NCBI GenBank assembly: GCA_026874595.1
Contig: CM049308.1
Location: 38,777,027 to 38,841,026, forward strand
From: Sipunculus nudus
Lineage: Eukaryota; Annelida; Sipuncula; Golfingiida; Sipunculidae
Reading direction: 5' to 3'
Length of the DNA stretch: 64,000 nucleotides
Program-made: the position numbers and the translations under genes
The notes under the pieces: model-generated
What the model was told of the DNA's origin: nothing
Database searches by the model: none
The model's input: the letters and a program-made list of their open reading frames with translations, nothing else
Part shown: in pieces, positions 37,899-48,696 of the stretch
Layout: each line of letters opens with the position of its first letter
How positions within the stretch are numbered: position 1 is the first letter of the stretch

Positions 37899-38341
37899 CT
37901 ACAAAATTTATTTATAGTAGTACTGATAGTTCAAATAGATAATATATTGTTAAATAGTTCAAAAGACGGCAAGCCAAGTTTACAAACAATTAATGGCAAC
38001 ATTTTACAATATAGAAATACCACATATATACCCTGAAAATTAATGTACTTGTTAAATGAAATAAATATACTTAAGCATAAGTAGAGTGTAATATCAATGT
38101 ATGCACATGTAGAGTTAACAATTTTTTTAAATATCCATGCTGTAATTTATTCTTATATATTTTCAATATTAGAAATATTAAATGTGAAATAGGCCGCCAT
38201 CATAATAACCAGCCATTTGATAATCTCGTATCCTCACATGCACTCTCATTTTTCACCGTGAGTGCGTATGTATATAAAATTCCACCCTGACTTACTTGCG
38301 AAGGCCAAAACGGACAGCGTCAAGACGACCGTTTTCAACAT
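28801..38341 (-). CDS. Secreted multi-Kunitz/antistasin-like protein, complete 15-exon coding region
   Basis: Coding exons (minus strand): 38341-38296, 37798-37592, 37268-37104, 36982-36782, 36375-36181, 35816-35710, 35403-35307, 34399-34229, 33602-33457, 33260-33176, 32757-32590, 30915-30287, 29846-29750, 29403-29209, 28805-28801. The lengths sum to 2514 nt, 837 codons plus stop, with every phase matching. Order by residue: signal peptide 1-15; Kunitz K1 16-84, K2 85-139, K3 140-206, K4 207-271; antistasin A1 272-307; Cys module C1 308-339; K5 340-396; A2 397-445; C2 446-473; K6 474-529; A3 530-739; C3 740-771; K7 772-836. No membrane segment is seen, so secretion is inferred. The family context is protease inhibition or extracellular matrix. 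No Kunitz domain has a basic residue after the second cysteine, so trypsin inhibition is doubtful. I do not recognise a named orthologue. Confidence 0.87.
29209..29403 (-). CDS. Exon encoding Kunitz domain K7
   Basis: Phase 1-1, 65 codons. Six Kunitz cysteines are present: VCQL, GGACSGATPKT, RFYYDRFRGGC, FTGCGGNDNNF, EIDCMNFC. The residue after the second Cys is Ser. The loop between that Cys and FYY is 8 residues, against 6 in BPTI. Confidence 0.9.
29750..29846 (-). CDS. Exon encoding small Cys-rich module C3
   Basis: Phase 0-1, 97 nt, same length as C1. Pattern: LSCSAGAKC...DNCVTNSCPATAVCQ. Donor gtactg is weaker than the others. Confidence 0.82.
29921..29942. repeat. (ATA)n trinucleotide run
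   Basis: ataataataata run in the intron between exons A3 and C3. Confidence 0.85.
30287..30915 (-). CDS. Exon encoding the long antistasin-like array A3
   Basis: 629 nt, phase 1-0, 210 codons without an internal intron. About six cysteine-rich repeats follow one another, with cores such as RGNCPVCQC, QNGCPVCSC, TNCESCYC, NRGCAICNC and GATCETCKC. The GCxxCxC ending is the antistasin signature. The first base pair of the exon completes a Cys codon left open by exon K6. Antistasin repeats in leech and other proteins inhibit serine proteases; activity here is unproven. Confidence 0.88.
31520..31690 (+). repeat. Dispersed repeat R, copy 2
   Basis: Contains tgataaatcaggtgtgtccc, atcttt, gtcagttgatgctgtttttg. 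It lies in the intron between exons K6 and A3. Confidence 0.6.
32022..32161. repeat. Recent 2 x 70 bp tandem duplication
   Basis: Two copies of cagcctaRtaaattggcttc through gtagaatattac, differing at only a few bases. It is in the K6-A3 intron. Confidence 0.92.
32590..32757 (-). CDS. Exon encoding Kunitz domain K6
   Basis: Phase 1-1, 56 codons: MCMV...FGNCNRAPKTMYYY, DGCKSFQWRGC, QSDCIRA, with the last Cys completed across the splice junction (T|GT). The residue after the second Cys is Asn. Confidence 0.9.
33176..33260 (-). CDS. Exon encoding small Cys-rich module C2
   Basis: Phase 0-1, 85 nt: SGTCSNGFTCVSGCSSYPAC then VTYSPKCV. It is 12 nt shorter than C1 and C3, but keeps CxxGxxC. Confidence 0.82.
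33457..33602 (-). CDS. Exon encoding antistasin-like repeat A2
   Basis: Phase 1-0, 146 nt: VCPDPVCNCVNNIGWTRDSN, NCPVSCICPG, then a Thr/Ser/Pro-rich linker. The donor is gtttgt, weaker than gtaagt, but gives the correct phase. Confidence 0.82.
34229..34399 (-). CDS. Exon encoding Kunitz domain K5
   Basis: Phase 1-1, 57 codons: DICNADPRSCTEKTSYSEAR, FVF, KQCTRQFFHGC, NCEQVC. Thr follows the second Cys and the loop to FVF is 10 residues. Confidence 0.9.
35307..35403 (-). CDS. Exon encoding small Cys-rich module C1
   Basis: Phase 0-1, 97 nt: SAQCAAGQRC, PQTCRNPPCSAQGVCV. An alternative AG two bases downstream would change the frame. The chosen site matches the C3 spacing. Confidence 0.8.
35710..35816 (-). 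CDS. Exon encoding antistasin-like repeat A1
   Basis: Phase 1-0, 107 nt: YCSLNCIYGYKRDKNDCPLC followed by ECG. The C-x3-C-x2-G and DCPLCEC pattern fits an antistasin-like repeat. Confidence 0.88.
36181..36375 (-). CDS. Exon encoding Kunitz domain K4
   Basis: Phase 1-1, 65 codons: DCMVVKDEAGLCSNKSWVPR, FYYNSVKKEC, FGQCKPANKNNF, ACQDIC. Ser follows the second Cys. Confidence 0.92.
36782..36982 (-). CDS. Exon encoding Kunitz domain K3
   Basis: Phase 1-1, 67 codons: KCTD...GKYCPQTIPPRERWYYDM, QCKKFIYLGCDGNQNRY, DCENTC. Pro follows the second Cys and the loop is 9 residues. Confidence 0.92.
37104..37268 (-). CDS. Exon encoding Kunitz domain K2
   Basis: Phase 1-1, 55 codons: SCKL...RGNCGLKVNMYFYN, RKCELTVFGC, ESCKTTC. 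It is the only domain with BPTI-like loop length (6). Gly follows the second Cys. Confidence 0.92.
37592..37798 (-). CDS. Exon encoding divergent Kunitz domain K1
   Basis: Phase 1-1, 69 codons: QCTGDKDPGTGSKTELRYYY, KTCYPFQYNGEGGNANNH, ACQCTCLNTNC. The cysteines equivalent to C14 and C38 of BPTI are absent together, and extra cysteines follow the last conserved one. Confidence 0.9.
37852..37896. repeat. (AT)n microsatellite in the first coding intron
   Basis: About 22 AT dinucleotides. Confidence 0.96.
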
Positions 38342-38370
38342 TTTGACTCCTTTAGAAGACGCGGTAAATT
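38296..38370 (-). CDS. Exon with start codon and signal peptide
   Basis: The acceptor tgtttttccag ends at 38371, with 29 nt of 5' UTR and ATG at 38341-38339. It encodes MLKTVVLTLSVLAFA, a short N-region, hydrophobic core and an A-x-A-type cleavage site. The donor is gcaa|gtaagt, phase 1. It joins the K1 exon in frame. Confidence 0.87.
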
Positions 38371-41118
38371 CTGGAAAAACATATTTTAACAGTTAAGGGG
38401 TGAATCAAAATGGTATATTGTGGACATTCTCTCGTAACAAAAAAAAAAAAAATTATAAATTAGCTTCTAAAATACTTGCTTGGCTCATAGAGGGCGCCAG
38501 TTGAATATTTCGTCCACATGAATGCATTTACGCTTTTGTAAAAGACTTTTGAAAAGCGACAACTCGTTTGTTTAGTTACTGTATAGACAACTATGTGAAG
38601 GCAGAGGATTTTAACGAAGAAGGCCGATGTAGTGTTGGCTCAGGTTAGCTTGGCAGCTTCATTATATTATTGTTACGTCTGATATCTCCATAACTCGTCA
38701 CCTTTTTAATGTTAAAGACATCTGCTGCTGTTTACGCAGAGTTTACTTCCGGTAATGTTCTGCGTCTTTTCTCGAAATTGTTATCAAGACCTGTCGTTAA
38801 ATGTACAAAAAGTAGAAGAAAATATTTTTACCAACATTCTTGCATCTTTTCCTTATATACTACAAGGACTTTTAATAAAATGCAGGGCTCATATCTATAT
38901 TATTGTGTTATCGATGGGCAAAATGATGAAGCACCCTTGGCGGATCGAAAGCTCGTATATTCAGTTTATTCATTAAGTCGTATTTATTCTTGTATCAATC
39001 AGTTTGTTCAAGAGACAGAGAGAGAGAAGGGGAGTGGGATGGAAAACATTTTTAGGGTCATGCTGAATAAAAAATAACACTATATAACACTATATCATAT
39101 TAGATATAGAGAGTATATTTCAAAACTATACAAATAGTTAACAAAAAAATTGAACTATTGTCTGTTGGTAGGATAATATTTCAGTCAAAGCCGGGGATTT
39201 GAAAAAATCTGTTAATTTTTTATTCTTAAAAAAACCGTTTGGGTAACAGCGTGTTATCGGAAACCGCACATATAAAAGACTTAGATTCAGAGGATTGAAA
39301 ACTGTGGAGTAAGATTTTCCCAACAGCTAGATAAATTCAGTCTTGGTGGTAGTGACAGAAAATACGCAAGAAATTGATTGTATATACATTATCATATTAA
39401 AGGCATATGATAAAGCATGTGTCAGTTGCTTTGTTTTTAAAAAGGTAACGGTTGATATATCACAATTTTCTATATAGTAATATAAATACCTAAAAGTTTC
39501 ATTACAATAATTCAAATAAAAATGAATAGAAATGTCATTTGTTGCATGTAGATATTTGTGAATAAATCTGCTTTTCTTGGAACTGCATCGATGATGATAC
39601 TTGTATTTGAAAAGCATTAAAATTACTTAAAAACTGGTTTCATTGGAAACTACTTTCATTGTCCAATTTATTTTGTCACATTTCTGGTTGGCTGATTCAT
39701 TCACCTTTTACATATTTAGAGTCGCAGCACTTATTAACTTAGCTTCTGGAGAAACCAGCTCTGCTTAAGCAACATCGTAAGGAAGTGCCATGCCCCACAC
39801 CCTTTCAAATTTGTTTGTATATTGAGGAGACCCTTTAGAGACACTAAATATCTGCTAAGATATTATGAGCTGAAACTATTTAAAAAACACTAAATAAACT
39901 TTTCTGTTAACAGTCATCATTACATCACGTTTAATATCTGTACACTTTCTTATTGATAGAATGTTTTACTATTTTGAAAAGGACAGTTCGATTATCCAAA
40001 TCGAGTACCATGCAGTGCCAGTCATTAGTATTAGGGATTTTCCACAAATGGAGCTGGACCAAGACGTGTTTTTACCATTACTGTTCGAACGGGTTTCTGG
40101 CGGAGGTTGTCGTCTCTGCTGTAACAATTTGATAAAATATGAGGAAAATCTCCATAAATCTCTTGCGTTAAACTTTCCCGGGATAAAAAGAGGTTAAAAT
40201 GTACACATATTTCTTTCCATAAGCCTGCATACGATTTTGCTGTCCGAAATGCAGCCTAACCATGATCAGTTGAGCGCGTGCAGAGGACATTTGGTCCAAG
40301 ACCAATCCACTTTTAAAGGACTATGAATAAAATGGATTCTGCAGATACGGCTAAGACTGCAAAATGTGTTCAAATGTTCAAAATATGAATAGCAGATTTT
40401 CAAATCTGAAGCCTTCTTTATTTGTCATTTTTTTTATTTCGTAATTGCCATCGTATCTTCACACAATTGACCCATCTCCGATAAACCGCATAGCAATTAA
40501 ATCTATATAGGAAGCTAAAATATGCTATAGTTATATGTTCCGAATAACAGGGTGAATGAAGTGTTTTAGTATATTCAAATAGCGTTCGTAACAACAAAAA
40601 ATAAAGGGAATTTTATTTTAAAACTCTTTGTCCATGCACCGTGGACTATGTATGTTTTTACGTTACTGGTTGCGTAAAATTGTATATATTGAACTTTTTA
40701 ACATATTTATGTCTTCTGCTATAATATGGCCAGTAACAGAGCTATGTTTGGTATAAAGAGGTTTGATTGTGTCTATTATATTTAAATATTACGGTAAAAC
40801 CTGAATAATTGAACTCTAAAAAAACTTACTTTAGCACTGTAATAAGTCACTTCCATTGGCCAAGGGAACAGTTTACATGCTATGCTTTTCGCTGACTTGG
40901 TGCAATTTACAGATTAATATTTAGGAAGTTGGATTACTAATTTAAATATAGTTAGCATTACAATATGTACATACTATGTTAACGGAGATTATAACGTCAC
41001 AATTATATTGATTATACATCAGTGTGAGATTGATCCCTTACTTTTATTTTAGTTGTCAAGGAGTGTATTCAAATGCACATACATTTGTATTTATATCGTT
41101 CCTGGTTGCAATAATAAT

Positions 41119-41249
41119 CCTGGGTGCAATAATAATACTACTACTAATAATAAAAATATTTATAAAAACAATAATAATTATAATAAAAATAATAATTATT
41201 ATTATTATTGAAAATGATTATAATAATAACTATTATTATTTTTAATTAC

Positions 41250-41285
<36 letters not shown>

Positions 41286-41308
41286 CATTATTATTATTAT
41301 CAATTTTT
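41119..41308. repeat. (ATT)n/(ATA)n imperfect microsatellite
   Basis: Alternating aataataat and attattatt runs that can fold back on each other. Confidence 0.9.
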
Positions 41309-41454
41309 AAGCATTTGTACTTGAATACAAGATAATATATGTCTTGGCTGGTCATCAACACAAAGCAGTTTGAATTAACTTTGAGTTTTTATTATATTTG
41401 TAGAGAAAATATTTAGAGCTCTTTATGTCAAAAATATGAATGAAAAATTAAACA

Positions 41455-41457
<3 letters not shown>

Positions 41458-41499
<42 letters not shown>
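41458..41499. repeat. (AT)n microsatellite near the first exon donor
   Basis: About 21 AT dinucleotides, roughly 70 bp inside the presumed first intron. Confidence 0.96.
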
Positions 41500-41503
<4 letters not shown>

Positions 41504-41568
41504 ACTTTCTGATCATTAACTCCCCTTGACAGACACGCAGCTCCCATCTATTTGTTCTGTGTGCTTAC

Positions 41569-41637
41569 CTTAGTTCTTCTGCTATCTGCGCCTGCAGACG
41601 AATGATGCGGATTTCGAGTAGACCCCGGCATTTTATA
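41569..41637 (-). promoter_or_regulatory. Candidate TATA promoter and 5' UTR exon of the Kunitz gene
   Basis: Minus strand: TATAAAA at 41637-41631, an initiator-like TCATTC about 34 bases on (41605-41600), then a short exon ending ctaag|gtaagc at 41569/41568. This donor can pair with the acceptor at 38371. Composition and spacing are right for a promoter, but no cDNA is available. Confidence 0.5.
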
Positions 41638-43344
41638 GTCTTTAGCCTCGCTTACGTTTGAATGTAATTATCTTGATCATTAGGTCGCATCGACTTTTCT
41701 GCCCTCCATGTATGACTTCTGTCCCCCAAATATGACTTCATGGTTAATGATTCTCTTTAACCACTAACCCTAAAAACCCACATAAAAGACATACCATTCA
41801 TTAATAAATGAGTGCTATTATAAAAATTAGGACGATACTAGCACTTTTTGTCCTGAAACTGTTTTTGACTTTTGAAATGTATTATTTGAAGTTATCGTAA
41901 TTTTTCGACTTAATTGTTACAGCTTTGTCCCTCTTTGGACAATGTTTTCGTGACATTTAAGTTCAAAGTGAGTTTTGAAGTAATCATATTCTATTCATGG
42001 TTGAACTTCAAACATGTCAAATCAAATTAAAGAAATTACCGATGAAAAAAAGTTTTATATATATATATAAAATTAAAGAACCTTGTACCTTTGTAACATA
42101 TGTATCTTAGAAGACCTTAATAGTCTAACTTTGATTCTAATTATACCATACAGTTACATTTTGGTCCCATCTTAATGAAACTTCAGCGATATGTGTTTAA
42201 AGATTTAAACTTCATCTTTATATTTGTTTCTTCTTTTTGATCCGATGAAGCACTCTGCAAAAAGGTGGCATGAGATAGAGTGAGTGATATATGTACCGTG
42301 GGTGTAAGGCATGTGTGTTTTTCATATAATATTTATTGCCTCCGCCAAGAGAGTTTTCGTTCAGCCCCGTTCCTGTGTATGTTTGTGTATGTTTATGTGA
42401 TGGTTGATAACACAACTCACGCAGTCATGAACGAAATCTCATGAAATTATTAGGGCAACTTAGGAATGGGCCAATCGATCAGATTTTGGTGTGGATCCGG
42501 AACATAATCCGAATTCTGTAACGTCATCGTGGAATATTCACAAATGTAGAGTCACTTATGCACTCATGAACCTGGGAATATGGGTCGAATAAGTGAATGC
42601 AAACACGGGTTGGGAAGCATCAAACTATAGAGCCCCCCCCCCCCCCCGCCCCCATCATGGCGGATGCTTACATTCATAAGCATTCACATTTCTATTTTGA
42701 CTCTACATAATTGTACAGGGGCGGATTCATTATATATATATTGCTAAATACCAATCAACTGCGAACAGACATTATTTGCCCCCCCCCCATCCACAAATTA
42801 CCGGGTCGGCGAATGTTATTTTTATATTTACATTTTGCACTTTTATTGAGTTTTTAATTCTATTGGTTTATGAATTCACGGTCATCAAGGTTAACCCAGT
42901 GACACACTTTGGAACCAATGAGCCCGTAAAAAGATATGTATATTGACTGCAGAAACCAAGTGCGTGACACCTGTCACGTATTGGTATCACTTGAAATCAT
43001 GATACCCATACATATCATTATAAGCCCCGCGATCCTTTTTTTTCTATCCTATACGCGTATGTCTTGTTGTCACGGCCAGTGATTCCAAACTATTTTAAGC
43101 ATGCAGGCCATTTAAAAGACACTTAGGTCATGGAGGAATTTGAAACCATCAGACTTAAAATATAATTTCGATTTTTTTTACCATAGTCCATTTCACCACT
43201 TGCTGTCCACATATTTTTTGTAGATGACTTACTTTAAAGTTTATATTTTTTTCAATATTTTCCATGAAAACAACATTTGGAAGTGACAACCTAATGAGGC
43301 TGTTGAGAATTTTACAATAAATCCTCCGTTTGTTTCACAACATT
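41638..43344. other. Intergenic, no gene recognised
   Basis: AT-rich; poly-C runs at 42633-42647 and 42781-42788. Nothing else stands out. Confidence 0.5.
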
Positions 43345-43545
43345 TTAGTTTCTTTACCATGATCTGGCAGATATGGTGTGTCCCTCCTATAAGTAGCCAT
43401 CTTTGTTTTAGCTGGTTATATTTTTTAGGGTGTTTACATGAGCTCATGCAATCAGCAGTTGTCAGTTGAGGCTGTTTTTGCTGGTGACCAATGACCTTGA
43501 CCGCCATAAGTGGGTCTGATATGTTGTAAATTGTAGACTGATTTC
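43345..43545 (+). repeat. Dispersed repeat R, copy 3
   Basis: Contains cagatatggtgtgtccct, ccatctttgttttagctgg, gtcagttgaggctgtttttg and ccttgaccgcc, matching copies at 17200 and 31520. Confidence 0.65.
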
Positions 43546-43764
43546 TCATATTTCAAAAAATTCTTTTACTCAAATAAGACATAAGGTATGAATTTAGTTA
43601 CCTTGTTGAAAATTAGGTTCTGTAATCCTCTACACTATAACTGTTTCCTTTGAAATGTAACTAATAAAAAATTTCATAGCAAAACACAGGTGGACATGAG
43701 GGGATGGAATGGACTATAAACCTTTTATAATTATGCCAACTGATATATTATTATGGTCATCGAC

Positions 43765-44199
43765 TACTGTGGTTGCCTTTTTGTTCGCTTGGGTTTTAAT
43801 TTCGCGATATTCGCGAATGGGAAATAATCGCGAAAATGTAACCCTCGGGAATAAGTGGCCAATTGAGTGTGTCCTTCTAATTAAGTGTAGCCAATATTCC
43901 TATGGGAATAGGTTAGAACAATGAGAAATGTTATAATAAGTAACATACATGCAGATATAGGGAAAACGTTCCCTTAAATTTGAACTAAACTACCTGTGCT
44001 GTGTGTACGGGCCCATCGTTCTATGAGAAGAATATCACAAACTCATGACTTATTCTCATTTTATAATACACACAGGTATGGCTTTACCAAAGATTTGATA
44101 TAGGTTCTGGTGGGATCGCGAAAATGAACCCCTCGCGAAACATTAAAAATTGAGAAATCGCGAAATTTCAGCCTCGCGAAAATGAAGCCAAACACAGTA
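43765..44199. mobile_element. 435 bp MITE with TCGCGA-rich long inverted repeats
   Basis: The left end is tactgtggttgcctttttg. The right end read inward is tactgtgtttggcttcattt. Both are followed by tttcgcga. TA lies at each border, so a TA target duplication is likely. No coding region. Confidence 0.75.
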
Positions 44200-45208
44200 T
44201 ATAATTAAATTTCAGGCCGTCTTAAAACATTTTCAACAATATTAGCCGATTTATCATTACATGTATATTTAAAATCCAGTTCAATATGTGATTAATGCAT
44301 AAAAGTTTCTTTTTATTTAAATTCATAGTTTTATCTTTTGTCTATTTATCTACTATACTCTCCGGAAGAGACGACCTTCTTGCAACTATTCATTTAACGT
44401 CGAAAATCTAATTTATGTATTCCATAGCCTTATTCTCCTATGAAGATATATTTTGGATCCACCACAGAAAAACACGCAAATCCGTGTTTTTATTGTCCTG
44501 TTAAATTGTTTATTACTCTATCCTCATAAATAAATAGTCGCCCGGCCTGACCCACTAATGAAATGTTAAATGTATATGCCTATATTGATGTATAAAAAAT
44601 ACCTGCAAAAGAATAAAGTGCCTGTCACATATAGGGTTAGTCGAATTATGCTTCCTCTGTACATAATTAATTAGTTTGCGGAATATTAGTTTGATTTGTA
44701 TAAGTTGTTTGAAATGTTAAATTGTATCAATATTAAGTTTACTATGATCTAGAATAAAAAATAAACCAGTTTTGAGAAATCGCCAAGTTTTTTTTATATC
44801 CATGTTCCACATTGCAGATTTTTTTTTCGCTCTCATAAGGGGTCTCATAATAGGTTTTAGTCATACTTGGGTAACACGGAGTCATTGTTTACATACTATG
44901 ACCTTTATAAATGCACTACACACGAAATAAGTTTGATAATGTATGTCATCTGCCAGTCATAAATTTATACACTTATATTTCACCGGTCTGGCCGGGGTCG
45001 TCTTTTTTTCTTATGACTTTGATTAATCCTGGAATCTCCTAAACCCAGCGTTAATTCACATGCGTATATGTCCTATGTCATCAGGTTTCTGAAATATAAC
45101 GAAAAGGTTGAATTAAGTACACGTTTAATGTCCATTAAGCTTCAACACATTGTCAACTAGGGACCACTGTAATTACTGCTACTTTTTCATGAATCCGCAG
45201 TCAATGAT

Positions 45209-45213
<5 letters not shown>
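44200..45213. other. No feature recognised
   Basis: AT-rich sequence without gene or clear repeat. Confidence 0.5.

Positions 45214-45269
<56 letters not shown>
45214..45269. repeat. (AT)n microsatellite followed by (AG)-rich run
   Basis: About 27 AT dinucleotides, then agagagagaaagaaag. Confidence 0.96.
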
Positions 45270-45270
<1 letters not shown>

Positions 45271-45889
45271 ATAGAGAGAGAAAGAAAGATAGAAAGACAG
45301 AGATTTCAAAGTTTTTCAGTATAACAGTTTTTATTCTAGTTTGTTTTATTCTTGCAAATGTCTCTTCTTTTCTCTTCTTATTTTTTCAGTTTCCTATTTG
45401 CTCTGAATAATAGAAATATGTATTGTTCTTAATGATTGAACCTATATATATGCACCTCTTTCAAATCAAACTTCATTGATGATGGACATACATTTGCTTG
45501 TGAAACGGTGTGATCATGCTTTGTATCATAACTTGTATTGTTTGTTGTTCCATATAAAATAATCAGTATAATAGACTGGTTGCTCGACACTACACAAATC
45601 AATGAAACGATAAATCAAGGGCCACTGCTTGGCCAAACTGATGACAACCTGATGCCGGCCATGTAGCTGGGTAATGAGTTTAACACTGTCACTTGACATT
45701 TATATCGCCGATACATATTTGTCACAGCTGCATTGAGACTGGCCTCCATCCCTAGACATAACATAAAGTATGGTATTCTAGAAGCATTTTTTTCATTTAC
45801 AGATAAGCACCGTGATCATCATCCCTTACATAAAGTATATATTTAAGTTAAAGCATCTTAATTGCTATACATAATGTTTTAAACTTGTG

Positions 45890-47800
45890 ATCGATTTCCC
45901 ACATAGTAAGATGTATGTCTTTGTATAGTTCCGCATTAAGTTGCTTATATCGGTCTTTTTGCTTTTTTTCTGTTTGGGGATAGTACGTTTTATACAAGTC
46001 AGACAAGACTGAACAAAGTCGGTTACTTTAGGTTCACGAAATTTTAACTGTGTTCACTATCAAACTGGACTCAATTGGACTTGAACCTGTCTCCGCTGCG
46101 GGGGGGTTAATCGCGGCCCGGCCTCTATAACATTACCTCAGTAAACAGCATTGCCAGAAATCTGGAATAACTTTTGGACAGGGGTCATCCTCAAGAACAA
46201 CTGCCTTTGGGAAAATGCCAAAGGATAACCCATACAGACGTTTTAGTTGTTAGTAAAAATAATATCCTAACATAAGCAATACTTAATAAGTACATGTATA
46301 CTAAAATAATAATAAAAGTAAATATCTTGAATATTTTTAGACTTGGATGATTCGTTATTTCTTTTGATTGGCTTCTATAATTGAAGACCGATCAGCGATT
46401 GATCTTATAATAAGGTTTAAAATCTGTACGCTTTCTCAATGGCAACATTTGGTGTTAATGAAACCGTATTTGCTCATAACATATCGGCAATCACCATGTC
46501 GTATACAAGTTTTAGCTCGCCAGTTTAAATATAAACTTCTCCAACATCGGTTATATATAACTCGTGTATTATACACATCAGAGATGTAGAAGAGTCACGC
46601 ATGGTCGGGTCCTCGCATAGGACCAACACCTTTTACAATGATTATTTAATATAAAGAGTTAAATGCTCCGATTGCCAGCCGCATTTACCTCGCCCGTCAC
46701 CTGAAGTGCATGACCGGGCCTAGCATAGGACTAACGCCTTTTATATTGATTCTTTGATATAATGAGTTAAAAGCTCCGATTGCCAGCCGCATCGACCTCG
46801 TCCGTCACCTGAAGTTATACATTAAAGTGAATGCTCAATTTGGTTTCTTTTGAATAATATGAATTATTATGTTGGCTGTGATGGAATACAGATTTAATTA
46901 TGGAATATTTAGTTGGCTGTGATGAGATAAAGGTTATAGTATGAATTATTATGTTGACCGTGTTTATTGTGCGAGGTTAAAGAGTATATGTTTTATTTAA
47001 ATCATCTTAATTGTGACACTTGTACTCGATTTCACACATCATGTATGTCTATTTATAGTTCAAGGGTCGCATAAAGGTTGTTTTTATATGTCAATTTGTT
47101 TTTTGTTTTTGTTTGAGAATAGCATGTTTGATACAAGTCAGACGAGATTGCACAGAGTCGGTTACTTTATGTTCACGAAATTTCGATTGCGTTCACTATC
47201 TCTGCTGGCGGTGGCGGTAAGTCACGGCCCCGGGCACTATCATTACCTCGGTAAACAACATTGCCAGAAATCTGGAATTACTCGTGGACAACTGTCAAAC
47301 TCGCAAACACCTGACTTTGTGAAAATGCCAAAGGATATCCCGATATAAAGATATATCCCATACAGATGTTCTAAACATTTGACGAAATAATATCCTAAAA
47401 TCAGCATTATATAATAAGTACATTTATACTTAAATAATAATAAAGGCATATATATATATATATAGAATATTTGTAAGGCTGAGATGATTCGTTATATCTT
47501 TTGATTGGCTTCTATACTTGAAGACCAATCAGGGTTTGATCTTATATTAGGTCTCAAATCTGTACGCTTTCACAGTGGCAACATTAGGTGCTAATGAAAC
47601 CTTATTTGTTCATAAGCCCTGTCGTATACAAGTTTCAGCTCGCCAGTTTATAATATACACTTCTCCAACATCGGTTATATATAACACATGTATTATACAC
47701 TTTAGAGATGTAGAAAAGTCACGCATGGCCAGGTCCTCGCCTTGGACCAACACATTCTGTATTGTAAAGAGCAAAATGCTCCGATAGCCAGCCGCACTAT
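45890..47800 (+). repeat. 1.14 kb tandem duplication with an internal 108 bp duplication
   Basis: Unit 1 (about 45890-46820) and unit 2 (about 47022-47800) share tacaagtcagac (45993, 47132), cattgccagaaatctggaat and gattggcttct (46365, 47503). The offset is constant at 1138-1139 bp. Unit 1 also repeats gctccgattgccagccgcat at 46665 and 46773. No coding content is recognised. Confidence 0.8.
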
Positions 47801-48269
47801 AATACAGATTACATTATTGAATATTTTTTTTCACGGTGATGGGATATATAGGTTATAATATGGATTATTATGACTGATATGGAATATAGATTATACCCCG
47901 TGAAACCCCTTTGGACCGCTTCTGCTACTAACGAGGTATTCATATGTTCGTTTCTTTCTTCAGGAACAATTTCCTCGATAAATTAATCTTTCAGTCTTCC
48001 TCACATCATCCAACTCTTTAAACGTCCAACAATAGTAACCAATCAAAGATCATCGAAAACCTGAATACTCTCGCATCCCATGCCGGTTTGCAAATGTAAA
48101 CATTATTACTGACCAGGTCTTATAGGTAAACATACTTTTGCATGAATTTCTTGCCAGGAGCACAGCGACACAAAGCAAATGTAACAAAATAATGTGTACA
48201 TATCTTATTGGGATAGTAATCTATATTATCTTTTGGTTTTTATCTCAGTTTATACCTCATACCTTATAT

Positions 48270-48600
48270 GATAGGATATAGGTTATTTTGTGCATTGATA
48301 TGTGATGTAATACAGATTATATTATGGAATATTGTTGATTTTGCTGGGATATAGATAATATTATGATTATTATGTGATGGAATACAGATTATATTATGGA
48401 AATTTAAGTTGACTGTGATGGGATATAGGTTATATAATGCATTAATATGTGATGGAATACATATTACATTATGGTATATTTAGTTGACTCTGCTGGGATA
48501 TAGGTTATATAATTGAATATTATGTGATGGAATGTAGATTATATTATGAATTATCAAGTTGACTGTGATGGGATATAGGTTATATAATGGATTATTTGAC
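48270..48600 (+). repeat. 75 bp tandem array
   Basis: Units of tgatggaatacagattatat with gttgactgtgatgggatata, near 48302, 48375, 48452 and 48526. Stray partial units lie at 46850-46970 and 47800-47900, flanking the second 1.14 kb unit. Confidence 0.8.
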
Positions 48601-48696
48601 TTCAAGTTCAACGTCCAGCTCTTTCTGAGGTGGCCCAGAAACGTTTCCTGCTGCTTCGGGACCAGGCTACCTAGACTACAACGTCAGTATGTTAAG

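Larger units (their letters stand above)
38371..41568 (-). other. Presumed first intron of the Kunitz gene
   Basis: AT-rich, without convincing coding features. Short open frames at 38709-39077 and 39961-40197 show no domain. It holds a long ATA/ATT-rich run at 41119-41308. Confidence 0.45.

Noticed and set aside
38709-39077. 122-codon open frame in the presumed first intron of the Kunitz gene
   Set aside because: No domain; plus-strand frame opposite to the gene, AT-rich.
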